Source: CAVWCW01 sp963753615 (GTDB lineage: Bacteria; Pseudomonadota; Gammaproteobacteria; Chromatiales; Chromatiaceae). Taken from it: a stretch of DNA of 64,000 bases. The notes beneath the pieces were generated by a model. The model worked only from the letters and a program-made list of their open reading frames with translations, made no database searches and was not told the DNA's origin. Positions 27,229 to 36,470 of this stretch are shown in pieces (the first letter of the stretch is position 1; every line of letters starts with the position of its first letter). Location of the stretch: NCBI GenBank assembly GCA_963753615.1, contig CAVWCW010000006.1, forward strand, positions 1-64,000. The letters are read 5' to 3'. Made by a program: the position numbers and the translations under genes.

Positions 27229-30200
27229 TCATTGCTTCCCCGATGCGGCAAACATAAAGGTGCGGAACGTGGACGCGTCCCGGTTCGGCCACCAGGGCAC
27301 CTTCGGCGGGGCGATTTGAATCCAACCCTCCCGCTCCTTCTGGTCCCGGTCGACGACGATCACGTTCAGCCGGATACCTTCGACCAAGATGGCATCGGTT
27401 ATACCAAGGCGGGAAAACGGGAGTTTGATATCGTACCGCAGCGCGCCGTCACGCGGTGTGGTTATTACGTCGATCTGTGGCGACTCCCTGCTACGGGTCG
27501 ACCCGAGCACCTTGCCCATGCTCCGGCCCTGATTCGAGCGGGCGCAATAGATCACCCAATTCGTCTTGGTCTGCGGAAGGTAGAGGACGAGTCCCACGCT
27601 GTCGGCGTCGCCGAGGTTGTCGAGATTGGCATTGTGTCTATCGTCCCGGACGTCGACGCGCACTCGCAGATTGGTCGCGTCCCGCCCGAGCCAGATCCGT
27701 GCGCTGAGATCGTCGGTCCCCTGCCAGGTAAGGTGCATGCGTTCCGGCGCGTTTTCGTGGAGGTTGGTGACGTAGCGGTCGTCTTCGAGCACCACGTCGG
27801 GCGGGCGCTCATCCATGCCCCGTTCAGGGACGAGCACCGCCGGCTCGATCGGCACACGAATTGCCCCCGACCAGTTGGCACCAGGCACGGTATAGCTGAG
27901 CGTCATCGGATGCAGGTCACCGTATGGCAGGCGGAAATCCGCGGGAACCGCTATCGCGAAGATCTGCTCGTTTGAACGCCTGCCTGCTCTGGTCGGCGTC
28001 GCCGGTGGCCCCGAAGCCTTGCCAGGGAGATTAGACAAGGACACATTTATCTTCGCGTCCGCCCGGAGCGGATTGTGCAGTTGGACCGGCAGTTCGAAGG
28101 GTCTACCCGGCACGGCAATCGGCAGCGGACTGTCCATGGCGACGAGCGGCTTCAAGAGGGTCGGAGCCTTCGCGGCACCTTCGACCAGGAGGAAGCGGGG
28201 ATACAGGCCCGAGTGGATCACAGCGACGCCGTCGGTCACTGCGAGCGGCCTGCGGTTTCCCATCAAGTCGACTGCAAAGGCTTTTGTACCGCTTCCCACC
28301 GCGAAGGCGACGGGCTCCTCGTTCAACTTTTCGCTTTCATCCCACAGGCCGACAACGTACTGGCCGCCGCCATCGCGTTGTCTGAACACAAAGCCATAGC
28401 GATCGGCGCCACGATTCAGTTCCGCGGCGAAGTCCTTGTCGTCCAACAAAAGAACCAGCGTATTATAGGCGCCGTACGCATATTTTGGTTCCAGACCCTG
28501 GGACATCAGCCCCCAGCGTTCTTTCGAGTCAATTTCCAGCGTACCGGCGCGCATCTCGTACCACGTATAACCCATGGCACCTCGAGACCAGGCGAACAGC
28601 AGTTTTCGCGCCAGCGCTGCCGCTTGGTAGCGATAGCCGTCCTTTGGGTTGCTGTCGGCGGTCTCGTTGAACCAGAGCGGCGCCGGGGGATCGAGCCGTT
28701 TCCGAATCTCGGCCAAGCCGCCGTCGACCGCCCGATAGAATTCATCGGTCCGACCGTGTTGGTGATGCGCGAGGATATCGTAGAAAGGACGGCCCTGGAT
28801 GCAGACCTTCTTCTGGAAGTCTTCTTCATGGTGCCCACCATGGCCGCCGATCAGTGCGAAGCCTGACGTCATCACCCGGTGGTCGGGACTGTGCGACTTG
28901 ATCGTTTTGGACGTTGCTTCGAGCAAGGTCAGGTAGTCGCCGGACGATCCATGCCAAAAACCCCACAAATCGGCTTCGTTCCAAACCTCCCAGTACCGCA
29001 CGCGATCTCCGAAGGTTTGCACCATCTTGTTCACATAGCCCAGCCAGCGTTGCATATCGCCTTTCTGCGGCGGATTGAACTGCCACTGGCTTTGTTCCGG
29101 GTGTTTCCCGATTCCCGGAGGCATGTTCCACGGCGTGTTGTAGCCCAGCAGCATCTGTACCTCGATACCATTTTCCTTCAGGATGTCCAGAATACGGCTG
29201 AAGTCGTCGATCCTTTTTTGTACCCAGCGGTTCGGGCCACGATACTGAAGGGCTTCCCAGTAGAGAGCCCCCCGCATCACCTTGATGCCAGCCAGAGCCA
29301 TGGCTCTGGCGGCGTTGCGGAGGTCTTCCTCTTCACTGCCTATTTCCGCACCGCCATTGACACCGAAAAGAAAACCTTCGCGGCGGTAGGGCGTCGGCCC
29401 GGCCGGTTGCATGTAGCAGAACGACTTGAAGCCCCGCGCGGTGTCGCCAGTGGCGCGATCCGTAAGCGTGTAGTCGATCGTATAGACGCCATACGTCTTG
29501 CCGTCGAACAGCGGCGCGACACTGGCCGTGGATCCGGCACCGAGGCTGATCTCGCGGGCCAGCGTGCGCTCATTGTGATGGTAGTCGTCGATGACTAGGC
29601 GGATTGCCAAATCCATCCGTTGACCGCCGGGATTGGTCAGTACCAACGCGACAGCACCCTCGTTCCCGGGCGCAACCACAGGAATAGAGTTGCCGGTTGC
29701 GAGCTCTACTTTGACCTGTTGCACCGTCAAGGGCGGCAAGGGTTCGTTCTTTACGACCGCATTTTGGGTGGACGCCGGAGTCTTGGGTTTCCCTGCACCA
29801 AGGCGGATCTCGTCAATCTTCGCAACGCCCCTGGGGTTCTTAGCATGGCGAAAAAGGAGCGAGAAATGGGTCGCTTGCGCATTTAGATGCTTCAGATCGG
29901 CGACAAGAGCGCCCGGCCCACCCTGTATTGTGCCAACCGCGGATTGCGCGAGTCGTTTGTTTTCTCGGTAGAACACGGCGTAAACGACCACCGCCGTTCC
30001 AGGTGCACTGAATTTGCCGAAGCGAATGGACAGCCAGCGGTTGGCGTCCGTAAGCGGCATTGGCTTCGATGGCTCCATGCTCCAGCGGGAAAAACCGTCG
30101 CCGGGCTTGGACTTGCGCAGCTCGACCATGCCGTCCATGCTCGTTGGCGCCGACACGCTCTTCTCGCCCGGAAATAGAAAGAAATTGTCCGCCGTGTCGC

Positions 30201-30291
30201 AGCCGTCGACCCTGTCTTCTGCCGCGCGGACAAGCCCAGCCGACCCGCTCAAGATCGCAAGGAAAAGGAGCAAGATCTTCGTTTGCAGCAT
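27229..30291 (-). CDS. Large secreted TIM-barrel glycoside-hydrolase-like protein
   Basis: A 1,020-residue exported protein from the ATG at 30291 (signal peptide ILLLFLAILSGSAGLVRAAE). An N-terminal beta-sandwich region is followed, at about 320-650, by a clan-A-like TIM barrel with RYWEVWNEADLWGFW (acid/base Glu) and PLWFNETADSN (candidate nucleophile Glu), closest in style to GH39/GH5 enzymes. The last 180 residues resemble a carbohydrate-binding CBM9-like module (HLTWQGTDDLSARIWLG). Substrate unknown. Base composition is slightly lower in GC than the neighbours, and no sugar transporter or regulator is nearby, so it may be acquired. Confidence 0.75.
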   Translation of the reverse strand: MLQTKILLLFLAILSGSAGLVRAAEDRVDGCDTADNFFLFPGEKSVSAPTSMDGMVELRKSKPGDGFSRWSMEPSKPMPLTDANRWLSIRFGKFSAPGTAVVVYAVFYRENKRLAQSAVGTIQGGPGALVADLKHLNAQATHFSLLFRHAKNPRGVAKIDEIRLGAGKPKTPASTQNAVVKNEPLPPLTVQQVKVELATGNSIPVVAPGNEGAVALVLTNPGGQRMDLAIRLVIDDYHHNERTLAREISLGAGSTASVAPLFDGKTYGVYTIDYTLTDRATGDTARGFKSFCYMQPAGPTPYRREGFLFGVNGGAEIGSEEEDLRNAARAMALAGIKVMRGALYWEALQYRGPNRWVQKRIDDFSRILDILKENGIEVQMLLGYNTPWNMPPGIGKHPEQSQWQFNPPQKGDMQRWLGYVNKMVQTFGDRVRYWEVWNEADLWGFWHGSSGDYLTLLEATSKTIKSHSPDHRVMTSGFALIGGHGGHHEEDFQKKVCIQGRPFYDILAHHQHGRTDEFYRAVDGGLAEIRKRLDPPAPLWFNETADSNPKDGYRYQAAALARKLLFAWSRGAMGYTWYEMRAGTLEIDSKERWGLMSQGLEPKYAYGAYNTLVLLLDDKDFAAELNRGADRYGFVFRQRDGGGQYVVGLWDESEKLNEEPVAFAVGSGTKAFAVDLMGNRRPLAVTDGVAVIHSGLYPRFLLVEGAAKAPTLLKPLVAMDSPLPIAVPGRPFELPVQLHNPLRADAKINVSLSNLPGKASGPPATPTRAGRRSNEQIFAIAVPADFRLPYGDLHPMTLSYTVPGANWSGAIRVPIEPAVLVPERGMDERPPDVVLEDDRYVTNLHENAPERMHLTWQGTDDLSARIWLGRDATNLRVRVDVRDDRHNANLDNLGDADSVGLVLYLPQTKTNWVIYCARSNQGRSMGKVLGSTRSRESPQIDVITTPRDGALRYDIKLPFSRLGITDAILVEGIRLNVIVVDRDQKEREGWIQIAPPKVPWWPNRDASTFRTFMFAASGKQ

Positions 30292-30995
30292 TAGCGTTAC
30301 CCTTGTTACGAGGAACGGCCAACGATCTCTCATCGCGGACCTTGTCCTCACTCCGATTAGTATTGCGCAGCCAGATCTTGATCGTCGTTGAGGACGATAT
30401 TCGCTTTTCGCAGGCCTAAGAGGATCGCGATTTGTTTTCTGCGTGCGCCTCCGACGGCGCCGTCCGCAGCGCCAATAGGCCCGCCGTTCGCGCTCTCCCA
30501 TAACGCCTATTCATCGGCAGGGTTCGTCCCGCCCCCGTCTGATGCGAATATTCCACGGCGCTACTGGAGATTGGCTCTTTCCGGGGCCGCTTTCAAGCTT
30601 AATCCGCATCGCCGGCACGCGGAAACCCAAAGCCGGCGGCAAGCGGTTCATATAGAAATTGGAGTTGGGAAAGATGAGTGGGACCTGGCTGTGGTACGGC
30701 CGGACTTCCTCGTCGTGTAACGGCCGTTTCGGTGTTCGACCACAGCGGCGACCAATCGCGACGCTCAGCTCGACCAATTGAACCGCTAGCGTCTAACCGC
30801 AACCTGAACGGCTTGCCACGGCTCCTGTGCGAGAACGACGTTCCCTGCCCCACGTCACCTGCAGAACACGCCGGTGGCCATGGGTCGGGACATTACACGG
30901 GGCTCGCTCGGAAGACACCGGGGCGCCGCCTCCTGCCAGGCATCTGTATCGGAGAGGCGGCGCCCCAGCAAGAGGTGCGAACGGGCCGCTGGCGT
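30292..30995. other. Gene-free stretch
   Basis: About 700 bases upstream of the large secreted protein gene. Open frames on both strands look like chance frames in GC-rich DNA; nothing is recognised. Confidence 0.5.
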
Positions 30996-31430
30996 CTACG
31001 GGCGGATATAGAGATACCCTTGCTGCTGCAGCTCGGCGATTCGCACGACGCCCCCTTGATCCACGCGCACAAACCCTGGCAGCAAGTCCCCCAGCTCCAC
31101 GTCTTGGGCCCGCATGGTATTTCCACACATATCGAACTGGACGCCTTCGTCTTGTAACGACTTGACCATTGTTCTGACCCGGTCCGTGGCCTCGATGTCC
31201 TGGAACGTCTTGCCGGCAGGCCCGTGCACCACAAGGATGATTTCCACGTTCTCCGGCCCGCCGACACCTTCGATGTGGTTCCGGATATTGCCGAGTGCGA
31301 ACTGCACCTTCTCAGCATCGGCCACATGGTAGACCACCTTCTGTTTTTCCCCCGCAAAAATGGGGGTTGCTACGGCGGTGATCAACAGCAGCGCGAAAAC
31401 CCTGTAGCGGGAGGATCTAAATGCTTTCAT
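30996..31430 (-). CDS. Exported DsrE-family protein
   Basis: A 144-residue protein with a signal peptide (YRVFALLLITAVATPIFAGE) and one DsrE-like domain: VVYHVADAEKVQFALGNIRN, VEIILVVHGPAGK, and the conserved cysteine in VQFDMCGNTMRAQ. DsrE relatives carry sulfur as cysteine persulfide; exported single-domain versions are common in sulfur-oxidising bacteria. The gene stands alone, with a YeeE/TusA pair a few kilobases away. Confidence 0.85.
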   Translation of the reverse strand: MKAFRSSRYRVFALLLITAVATPIFAGEKQKVVYHVADAEKVQFALGNIRNHIEGVGGPENVEIILVVHGPAGKTFQDIEATDRVRTMVKSLQDEGVQFDMCGNTMRAQDVELGDLLPGFVRVDQGGVVRIAELQQQGYLYIRP

Positions 31431-31990
31431 GGGGAATTGACTCCTGGTTGGGGGTAGTTGAAGGGGCATCTGCGTCGGGGTCCCGCCGGTCAAGCACGTG
31501 CCGCGACCTCTGTTGAGATAACAAGTATAGACCGCCGCTTTGCGTGCGTTAAAACCCGAGCCGACAGGTGATGGAAAGCGGTTCAACCCCCTGGGGCCAG
31601 GCGCGCTGAGTTCCGCCGGGCGAACTGCGCGGAACCCACTACCCCCGTACTGCAACGTTGTGGCCGGTTCCGTCCGGCTACCCTGGCGAACCCCGCCGAA
31701 AACGCTCGAGCCCCGATGCCTTGCTTTCGGTGCTCTTTCGGTCCGACCAAGCCCCGGATAGTCGCACTGCGGGCTTAGCGCAGGGTTTTTCTCACCCACC
31801 TCGTTGCTCCAATCGCTGGACCAGGAATGATCTCCCGGCGCTTCCACCCTAGCCAGACGCACCGGATTCAGCGGTTCGCCGACCCCATTTTGTCCCACCG
31901 GCCAACTCCGGGCCGGCCGCTCCGGCGCACTTGCAAGCGGCCGGAGTGTCACCCCAATAAAACCTTTTCATTTCTTATACACAAATAGTA
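31431..31990. other. Gene-free stretch
   Basis: About 560 GC-rich bases with no supportable gene. A long open frame on the minus strand runs through it into the DsrE gene but has no recognisable content before the signal peptide. Confidence 0.5.
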
Positions 31991-31991
31991 C

Positions 31992-32020
31992 TTGACATGA
32001 TTACTTGGTTAGACTTTAAT
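31992..32020 (+). promoter_or_regulatory. Strong sigma-70 promoter
   Basis: TTGACA at 31992 and TTTAAT at 32015 are separated by 17 bases, with an AT-rich upstream tract (ACACAAATAGTA) in GC-rich DNA. It reads towards the 41-residue gene at 32080. Confidence 0.7.
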
Positions 32021-32079
32021 CGAACCATGCCGGCAACGAACGGTCCGGTATCAGACCAGCCAACCAGGAGAAAGATGCC

Positions 32080-32205
32080 ATGAGCGTTGACGAAATGATC
32101 AAAGAAATCGAAGAAAATTCAGAGGTTTTGTACAGCTACGTGCCGGATAGCCGGGTCCACGAGCTGATTAACAACCCCTACGACGAGGGGATAGCCGAAG
32201 GCTGA
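32080..32205 (+). CDS. 41-residue acidic small protein
   Basis: Frame MSVDEMIKEIEENSEVLYSY... ending NPYDEGIAEG, with AGGAG ten bases before the ATG and a near-consensus promoter 60 bases upstream. The first half predicts an amphipathic helix; no membrane segment, no cysteine. Not recognised. Strong expression signals and low-bias codons support a real gene. Confidence 0.6.
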   Translation: MSVDEMIKEIEENSEVLYSYVPDSRVHELINNPYDEGIAEG

Positions 32206-32336
32206 TGCAGTACTTGTACAGATAAACTGTTACACGAAGGCAAACCAAACCGAGCAGTAGTGATAGAGCGGGGATTCAAGGCTTTTCTTGGTACAGACAA
32301 GCCGCCCCAACATCAACTAAGCATGAGGATACGAGC

Positions 32337-32579
32337 ATGAAAGCCATCATCACCACATTTGCACTGACCATCTTCGCCGGCACCGCAATGGCCGCGAGCG
32401 ACCAGGACGTCTACGCGGGCTTTGCTAAGAACCCGGATCTGGGACACGATATGACGCACATGCAGTTGCCGGGCGCGTCCCATGGCGGCATGGGTGACGA
32501 CGGTGCCATGACGAACTCGCGCGGCACCACCCGCGCGGACATCTACCGCGGGTTCGAGGAAGGTAACCCGGACCTCTGA
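32337..32579 (+). CDS. Small exported protein with duplicated DVYxGF...NPDL motif
   Basis: An 80-residue protein with a textbook signal peptide (MKAIITTFALTIFAGTAMAA). The mature 60 residues start with DQDVYAGFAKNPDL and end with ADIYRGFEEGNPDL, an internal repeat flanking a Met/His/Gly-rich centre (GHDMTHMQLPGASHGGMGDD) that might bind a metal. It follows the 41-residue gene by 130 bases on the same strand and may share its promoter. No family name can be given. Confidence 0.7.
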   Translation: MKAIITTFALTIFAGTAMAASDQDVYAGFAKNPDLGHDMTHMQLPGASHGGMGDDGAMTNSRGTTRADIYRGFEEGNPDL

Positions 32580-33419
32580 GAAGTCGTAATACTGGCACTT
32601 CACGCCCACCCCACGCGCGCTATCTGCGCCGTGGGGCGTTCCAATATTGGGTAGCGGGAATTGCGGTATCGGGCAGTAGAACTTCCCAGAGTCGTTCGGG
32701 GACATCTCGATCTACTCGCAACCTTGCGCTCTCCCTTGGTAGCCCCTCTGTGCATTTTACTTGGGGGCCCAGACGAGCAGAAGCGTCTCATTGCTTGTAT
32801 ACCATCCACGGCATTTACTCCTGCTCCTGCAAGTAGCGGCTGCAGGTTCGGCAAAGCTTCGACCGATAATGGGGCTCGACGGCCCTTCCTGTCCCGAAAA
32901 CCCTCATTCAGAATCCCTTGAGCGAGTCACCAGCCCGCCCAACAGCTCGTTGTGGCCCTCCAGGCGCTTCTAGACGATGAGGTTGAGCAGGCGCGATCAA
33001 TATCGCGTATAACAAGCTAAGGTTCCAGGCTCGAACAAATTTCGGCGTTCCGCACCAGGGCCTCGGCGCCGCCATCTTAGAACAATCCGACCCTGGCCCT
33101 GTCATATCAAACTGGTCGCCAAGCTCGCAAACGCCGCAGACACACTCGTCCGCCCTGGTTGTGGCGCGGCGCCGACGGAGGTAGGATTCTGCTGGAGGGA
33201 CCACGCGAAGAGGCCGCAGGAACCGGGCAGGATTCTGCAACCAGCGCCGCGTTGTGGTAGGTTCTCGCCGGAAAATCCCCACCTCCGCCCGGATCGCGCA
33301 GCAGGCAAGAGATACGCAAGCGAGGGCTTCTTCGCGATGCCGTAAGCCACGACGATGCAACTTGCCTTGACAAGCCGTCGCGTGAAGGCTCGCGAGGCCG
33401 CGCATTCCTCAACGCAGGC
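32580..33419. other. Gene-free stretch with a dnaE2 scar
   Basis: About 840 bases without a gene. The only recognisable content is the short dnaE2-like scar at 32917-32991. Confidence 0.5.
32917..32991 (-). pseudogene. Scar of a dnaE2 3' end
   Basis: On the minus strand it reads LLNLIV-stop-KRLEGHNELLGGLVTRSR. The intact dnaE2 at 38752 has QLNLIVWKRLAERQ and, some 35 residues later, QRLEDHSELLGGLVTRSRDF. So this is a second dnaE2 C-terminus with an internal deletion and a stop in place of Trp. Nothing of the rest of the gene remains here. Confidence 0.65.
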
Positions 33420-36143
33420 TCAGGCGATGCCTACCGGGCAGAGTCCTTCGCGGAATACCCCGCTGCGCAGGTACTGTGCGACGGTATCCGCGGACATTGG
33501 TTTGGCAAAATAGAATCCCTGCATCTGTTGGCAGCCCCGGGAGCGCAGGAACCGGAGTTGCTCGACCGTCTCCACGCCCTCCGCCACCACCTCCATACCT
33601 AGGCCGGCCGTCATCGCGATGATGGTGTCCACGATCGCCGCGTCGCCCGGGTCCGCGCTGATATCGCGCACGAATTCCTGTGCCACCTTGATTCGATCGA
33701 TAGGGAAGTCTTTCAGATAGTGCAGGGAAGAATAGCCGGTTCCGAAATCGTCGATGGTCAAACGAAGCCCCATGGCCTTGAGCTTGCGCAGGGTTCCTAC
33801 CGTCGCCTGCGCGTGATCCATCAACATGCTTTCCGTGAGTTCCAACTCCAGGGAACTCGGCGCAAGCCCGGTTGCTGCCAGTACCCGATGCACCGTTTCG
33901 GCGATATCGCCCTGCTTGAGCTGGAATCCAGACAGATTCACCGCCACTGTGAGCCAGGGAACTCCGGCAGCCTGCCACGCCTTGGCCTGAGCACAGGCCT
34001 TGAACAAGACCATCTCCCCCAGTGGAAGGATCAATCCGGTTTCTTCGGCCAACGGAATGAAGCGACGCGGTGGAATCATCCCATACTCCGGGTCGCGCCA
34101 ACGCACGAGCGCCTCGACCCCGGTGACCTTTCCCCGCGCCACATCGAGCTGCGGCTGATAGAACACACGGATTTCCTGCTCTCGAAGTGCCTTGCGCAAT
34201 CGGGTCTCCATCTCGAGACGTTCGGTCGCTCGCCGATTCATCTCCGCGGAAAAGAACTGATAATTGTTGCGCCCCCGTTCTTTCGCCGCGTACATCGCCA
34301 TATCGGCGTTGCTGATCAAGGTACCCGCCTCAGTGCCGTCCATGGGAAACAGGGCGATCCCGATGCTGCAACTGGTATAGATTTCCCGGTGATCGAACTC
34401 CATGGGTTCGGCGACACGATCCATAATGGTCTTGGCTACCCGAACCGCGTCCAGCCCATGCTGGATCATCGGGAGGATCACGACGAACTCATCTCCCCCC
34501 AGGCGACCGACGGTGTCGGACTCACGGACACACAGCTCGAGGCGATTGCCGATCGCCTTGAGCATACCGTCCCCCACCGCATGCCCCATCGAATCGTTGA
34601 TTGTTTTGAAGCGATCGAGGTCGAGAAACAGCACGGCCACCCGATAGTCCTCGCGCGCCGAGATCGTCAGGGCCTCCCGCAGTCGGTCCTGCAGCAGGGT
34701 ACGGTTTGGCAAACCGGTGAGGGTATCGAAGAACGCCAGCCGGTGGACCTCCTTCTCGACCCTCTTCCGTTCGCTGATGTCATCGAAAACGGTTGCGAAT
34801 CTGAGCGGTGCAGGGGAAAAGACCGAGACACTGAACACCCTGCCCATGGGCTCGAAATCGGCCTCGAACGATGCCGGAGTGCCGGAATTCGCCACCCGCG
34901 CGAACTGCGTCAGGTAGGGGGGTTCACCGGTCCCGTACACATCGGAAGCCTTGCGTCCCACTACGGACTCCCGCGGCAGACCCAGAATCGATTCATAGGA
35001 CGGGTTGACGTCGAGGATCCGGTAATCGACCGGGCGATTGTCCGCGTCCAGGATCAGCTCGTGGAGGGCTACGCCTTCCCGCATGGTATTGTAGAGGGAG
35101 CGATACCTTTGTTCGCTTTCCACCAGCGCCTGCTCGGCGAGTTTCCGCTCGCTGAGGTCGATAAAGCTCTCCAGGTAATGCGTCCTTCCATTCAATTCGA
35201 TGGAGGTCACGGTCTTGAGGATCGGAATCGAGTCGCCGTTCGGCCGCAGGAGACGACGCTCCGAGTTGTCCCCGCGGCATTCGCAGTGCTCGATCGGGCA
35301 CTGTCCGCGCTCCGCCCGGCATACATAATCGTGACACACAGACCCTATCAGGTTCTCCCGGGTCTCCTGGATCATAGACACGGCGCTGTCGTTGACGTCC
35401 CGAATGATGTGGGTCTCGGCATCGACAACGAGGATGCCGGCCTGAACCGAATTGACGATAGTGGTCAACCGCGACTCCGCCTCACGCAACGACTGCTCGA
35501 TCCCGCGCCGCTCGGTGATGTCCGTGAAAACCAGCATCACCTTTGAAAGCTTTCCCGCCTTATCCCTAACCGGAGTGCCGACGACATGGAAGTGGAAGTC
35601 GCCGAAGCTGAAGTCGCTCTTTTCCACCGACTTGCCATCGCGGCAGACCTCACCCAGAAGGTCCGCTATGTCGGACGAGCCGCCATGGTCGAGGAGCCCT
35701 GGAAGGTCGCCCTGCTCCACTAGCGGCGTGTCACCAACGAAAAAGACGCGGCTTTGGGCGTTGCAGGACTGCAATCGGAAGCTGCGGTCCACCACGAGGA
35801 TCGCGGCCCCCGCAGAATCGAAGATCGCGTGAATTTCGTCCCTTGCCAGAACCAGGTCATCGTTGGTGTCCTGCAGGTGTTCCAGAACCTGCACGAAGGC
35901 GTCGGCAACGATGCCAATGGGATCGAGGGAGATGAGGGACTCGTCGTCCAGTTCTTCCGGTTTCAGCGGCCAGGTGCCAATCACCTTCAACAGCTGATCG
36001 ACTTTCTCCCGGATATAGGAAAACGCGCTTTGCTCTCGGGCCTCGAGCAGCCGGGTGCCTTCCCGCAGGCGTTCGATTTCCCGATGCGCCGCGGAAAGCG
36101 CCTCCGGAAGTGAGGCTCGCGCTTTTCTATTGGTCGATTCCAT
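33420..36143 (-). CDS. PAS-PAS-PAS-GGDEF-EAL cyclic-di-GMP enzyme
   Basis: A complete 907-residue protein, apparently cytoplasmic. An N-terminal helical region is followed by three PAS domains (about 115-220, 230-340, 350-460); the second holds a cysteine cluster (VCHDYVCRAERGQCPIEHC) that might bind metal or sense redox. Then come a diguanylate cyclase domain with intact GGDEF (GRLGGDEFVVIL) and a phosphodiesterase domain with EALVRW and downstream EDFGTGYSSL-like TIDDFGTGYSSL. It can in principle both make and break c-di-GMP. It follows TusA by 33 bases, so it is probably in the yeeE-tusA operon. Confidence 0.93.
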   Translation of the reverse strand: MESTNRKARASLPEALSAAHREIERLREGTRLLEAREQSAFSYIREKVDQLLKVIGTWPLKPEELDDESLISLDPIGIVADAFVQVLEHLQDTNDDLVLARDEIHAIFDSAGAAILVVDRSFRLQSCNAQSRVFFVGDTPLVEQGDLPGLLDHGGSSDIADLLGEVCRDGKSVEKSDFSFGDFHFHVVGTPVRDKAGKLSKVMLVFTDITERRGIEQSLREAESRLTTIVNSVQAGILVVDAETHIIRDVNDSAVSMIQETRENLIGSVCHDYVCRAERGQCPIEHCECRGDNSERRLLRPNGDSIPILKTVTSIELNGRTHYLESFIDLSERKLAEQALVESEQRYRSLYNTMREGVALHELILDADNRPVDYRILDVNPSYESILGLPRESVVGRKASDVYGTGEPPYLTQFARVANSGTPASFEADFEPMGRVFSVSVFSPAPLRFATVFDDISERKRVEKEVHRLAFFDTLTGLPNRTLLQDRLREALTISAREDYRVAVLFLDLDRFKTINDSMGHAVGDGMLKAIGNRLELCVRESDTVGRLGGDEFVVILPMIQHGLDAVRVAKTIMDRVAEPMEFDHREIYTSCSIGIALFPMDGTEAGTLISNADMAMYAAKERGRNNYQFFSAEMNRRATERLEMETRLRKALREQEIRVFYQPQLDVARGKVTGVEALVRWRDPEYGMIPPRRFIPLAEETGLILPLGEMVLFKACAQAKAWQAAGVPWLTVAVNLSGFQLKQGDIAETVHRVLAATGLAPSSLELELTESMLMDHAQATVGTLRKLKAMGLRLTIDDFGTGYSSLHYLKDFPIDRIKVAQEFVRDISADPGDAAIVDTIIAMTAGLGMEVVAEGVETVEQLRFLRSRGCQQMQGFYFAKPMSADTVAQYLRSGVFREGLCPVGIA

Positions 36144-36176
36144 TGGCGGGTTGCGAACTCCTGCAGTTGCCCCGGA

Positions 36177-36470
36177 CTAGCGGTCGCTAGCCCGACCGCG
36201 AACCTCGACCAGGTAATACCCTTCGTTCTTGGTTACCTCAACCGCATAACCCATGTTGGAGAGCGCGTCGGGAATGGTGATCGTCGAATCCCGGTTGTCG
36301 GTTCGCACGCGCAGACGCGTCGAACCCGCCCTCAGCTCCTGTTTGTGCTGATTTACCTCGCGCAGGGTAATCAGTAGCGCCGAGGGACAGATCTGCCCGC
36401 GAATATCGAACTCAATCACCGCGCCAACGGCCAAGTTGTCGGCCAAGGGTTTTGTGTCCGCATCGGTCAT
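36177..36470 (-). CDS. TusA-like sulfur carrier (YeeD/TsuB type)
   Basis: A 97-residue protein with the TusA signature FDIRGQICPSALLITLREV, where the cysteine carries sulfur as a persulfide. The N-terminus has a short extra tail. Its ATG overlaps the YeeE stop (ATGA), indicating translational coupling; in characterised TsuA/TsuB systems such a pair imports thiosulfate and receives its sulfur in the cytoplasm. Confidence 0.88.
   Translation of the reverse strand: MTDADTKPLADNLAVGAVIEFDIRGQICPSALLITLREVNQHKQELRAGSTRLRVRTDNRDSTITIPDALSNMGYAVEVTKNEGYYLVEVRGRASDR

Noticed and set aside
30996..31952. Longer start for the DsrE-like protein
   Set aside because: The extra 170 residues are unlike any domain and precede a clear signal peptide starting at 31430.
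33720..35546. Long plus-strand open frame opposite the GGDEF-EAL gene
   Set aside because: Antisense shadow; no domain or start signal, while the minus-strand protein has all catalytic motifs.
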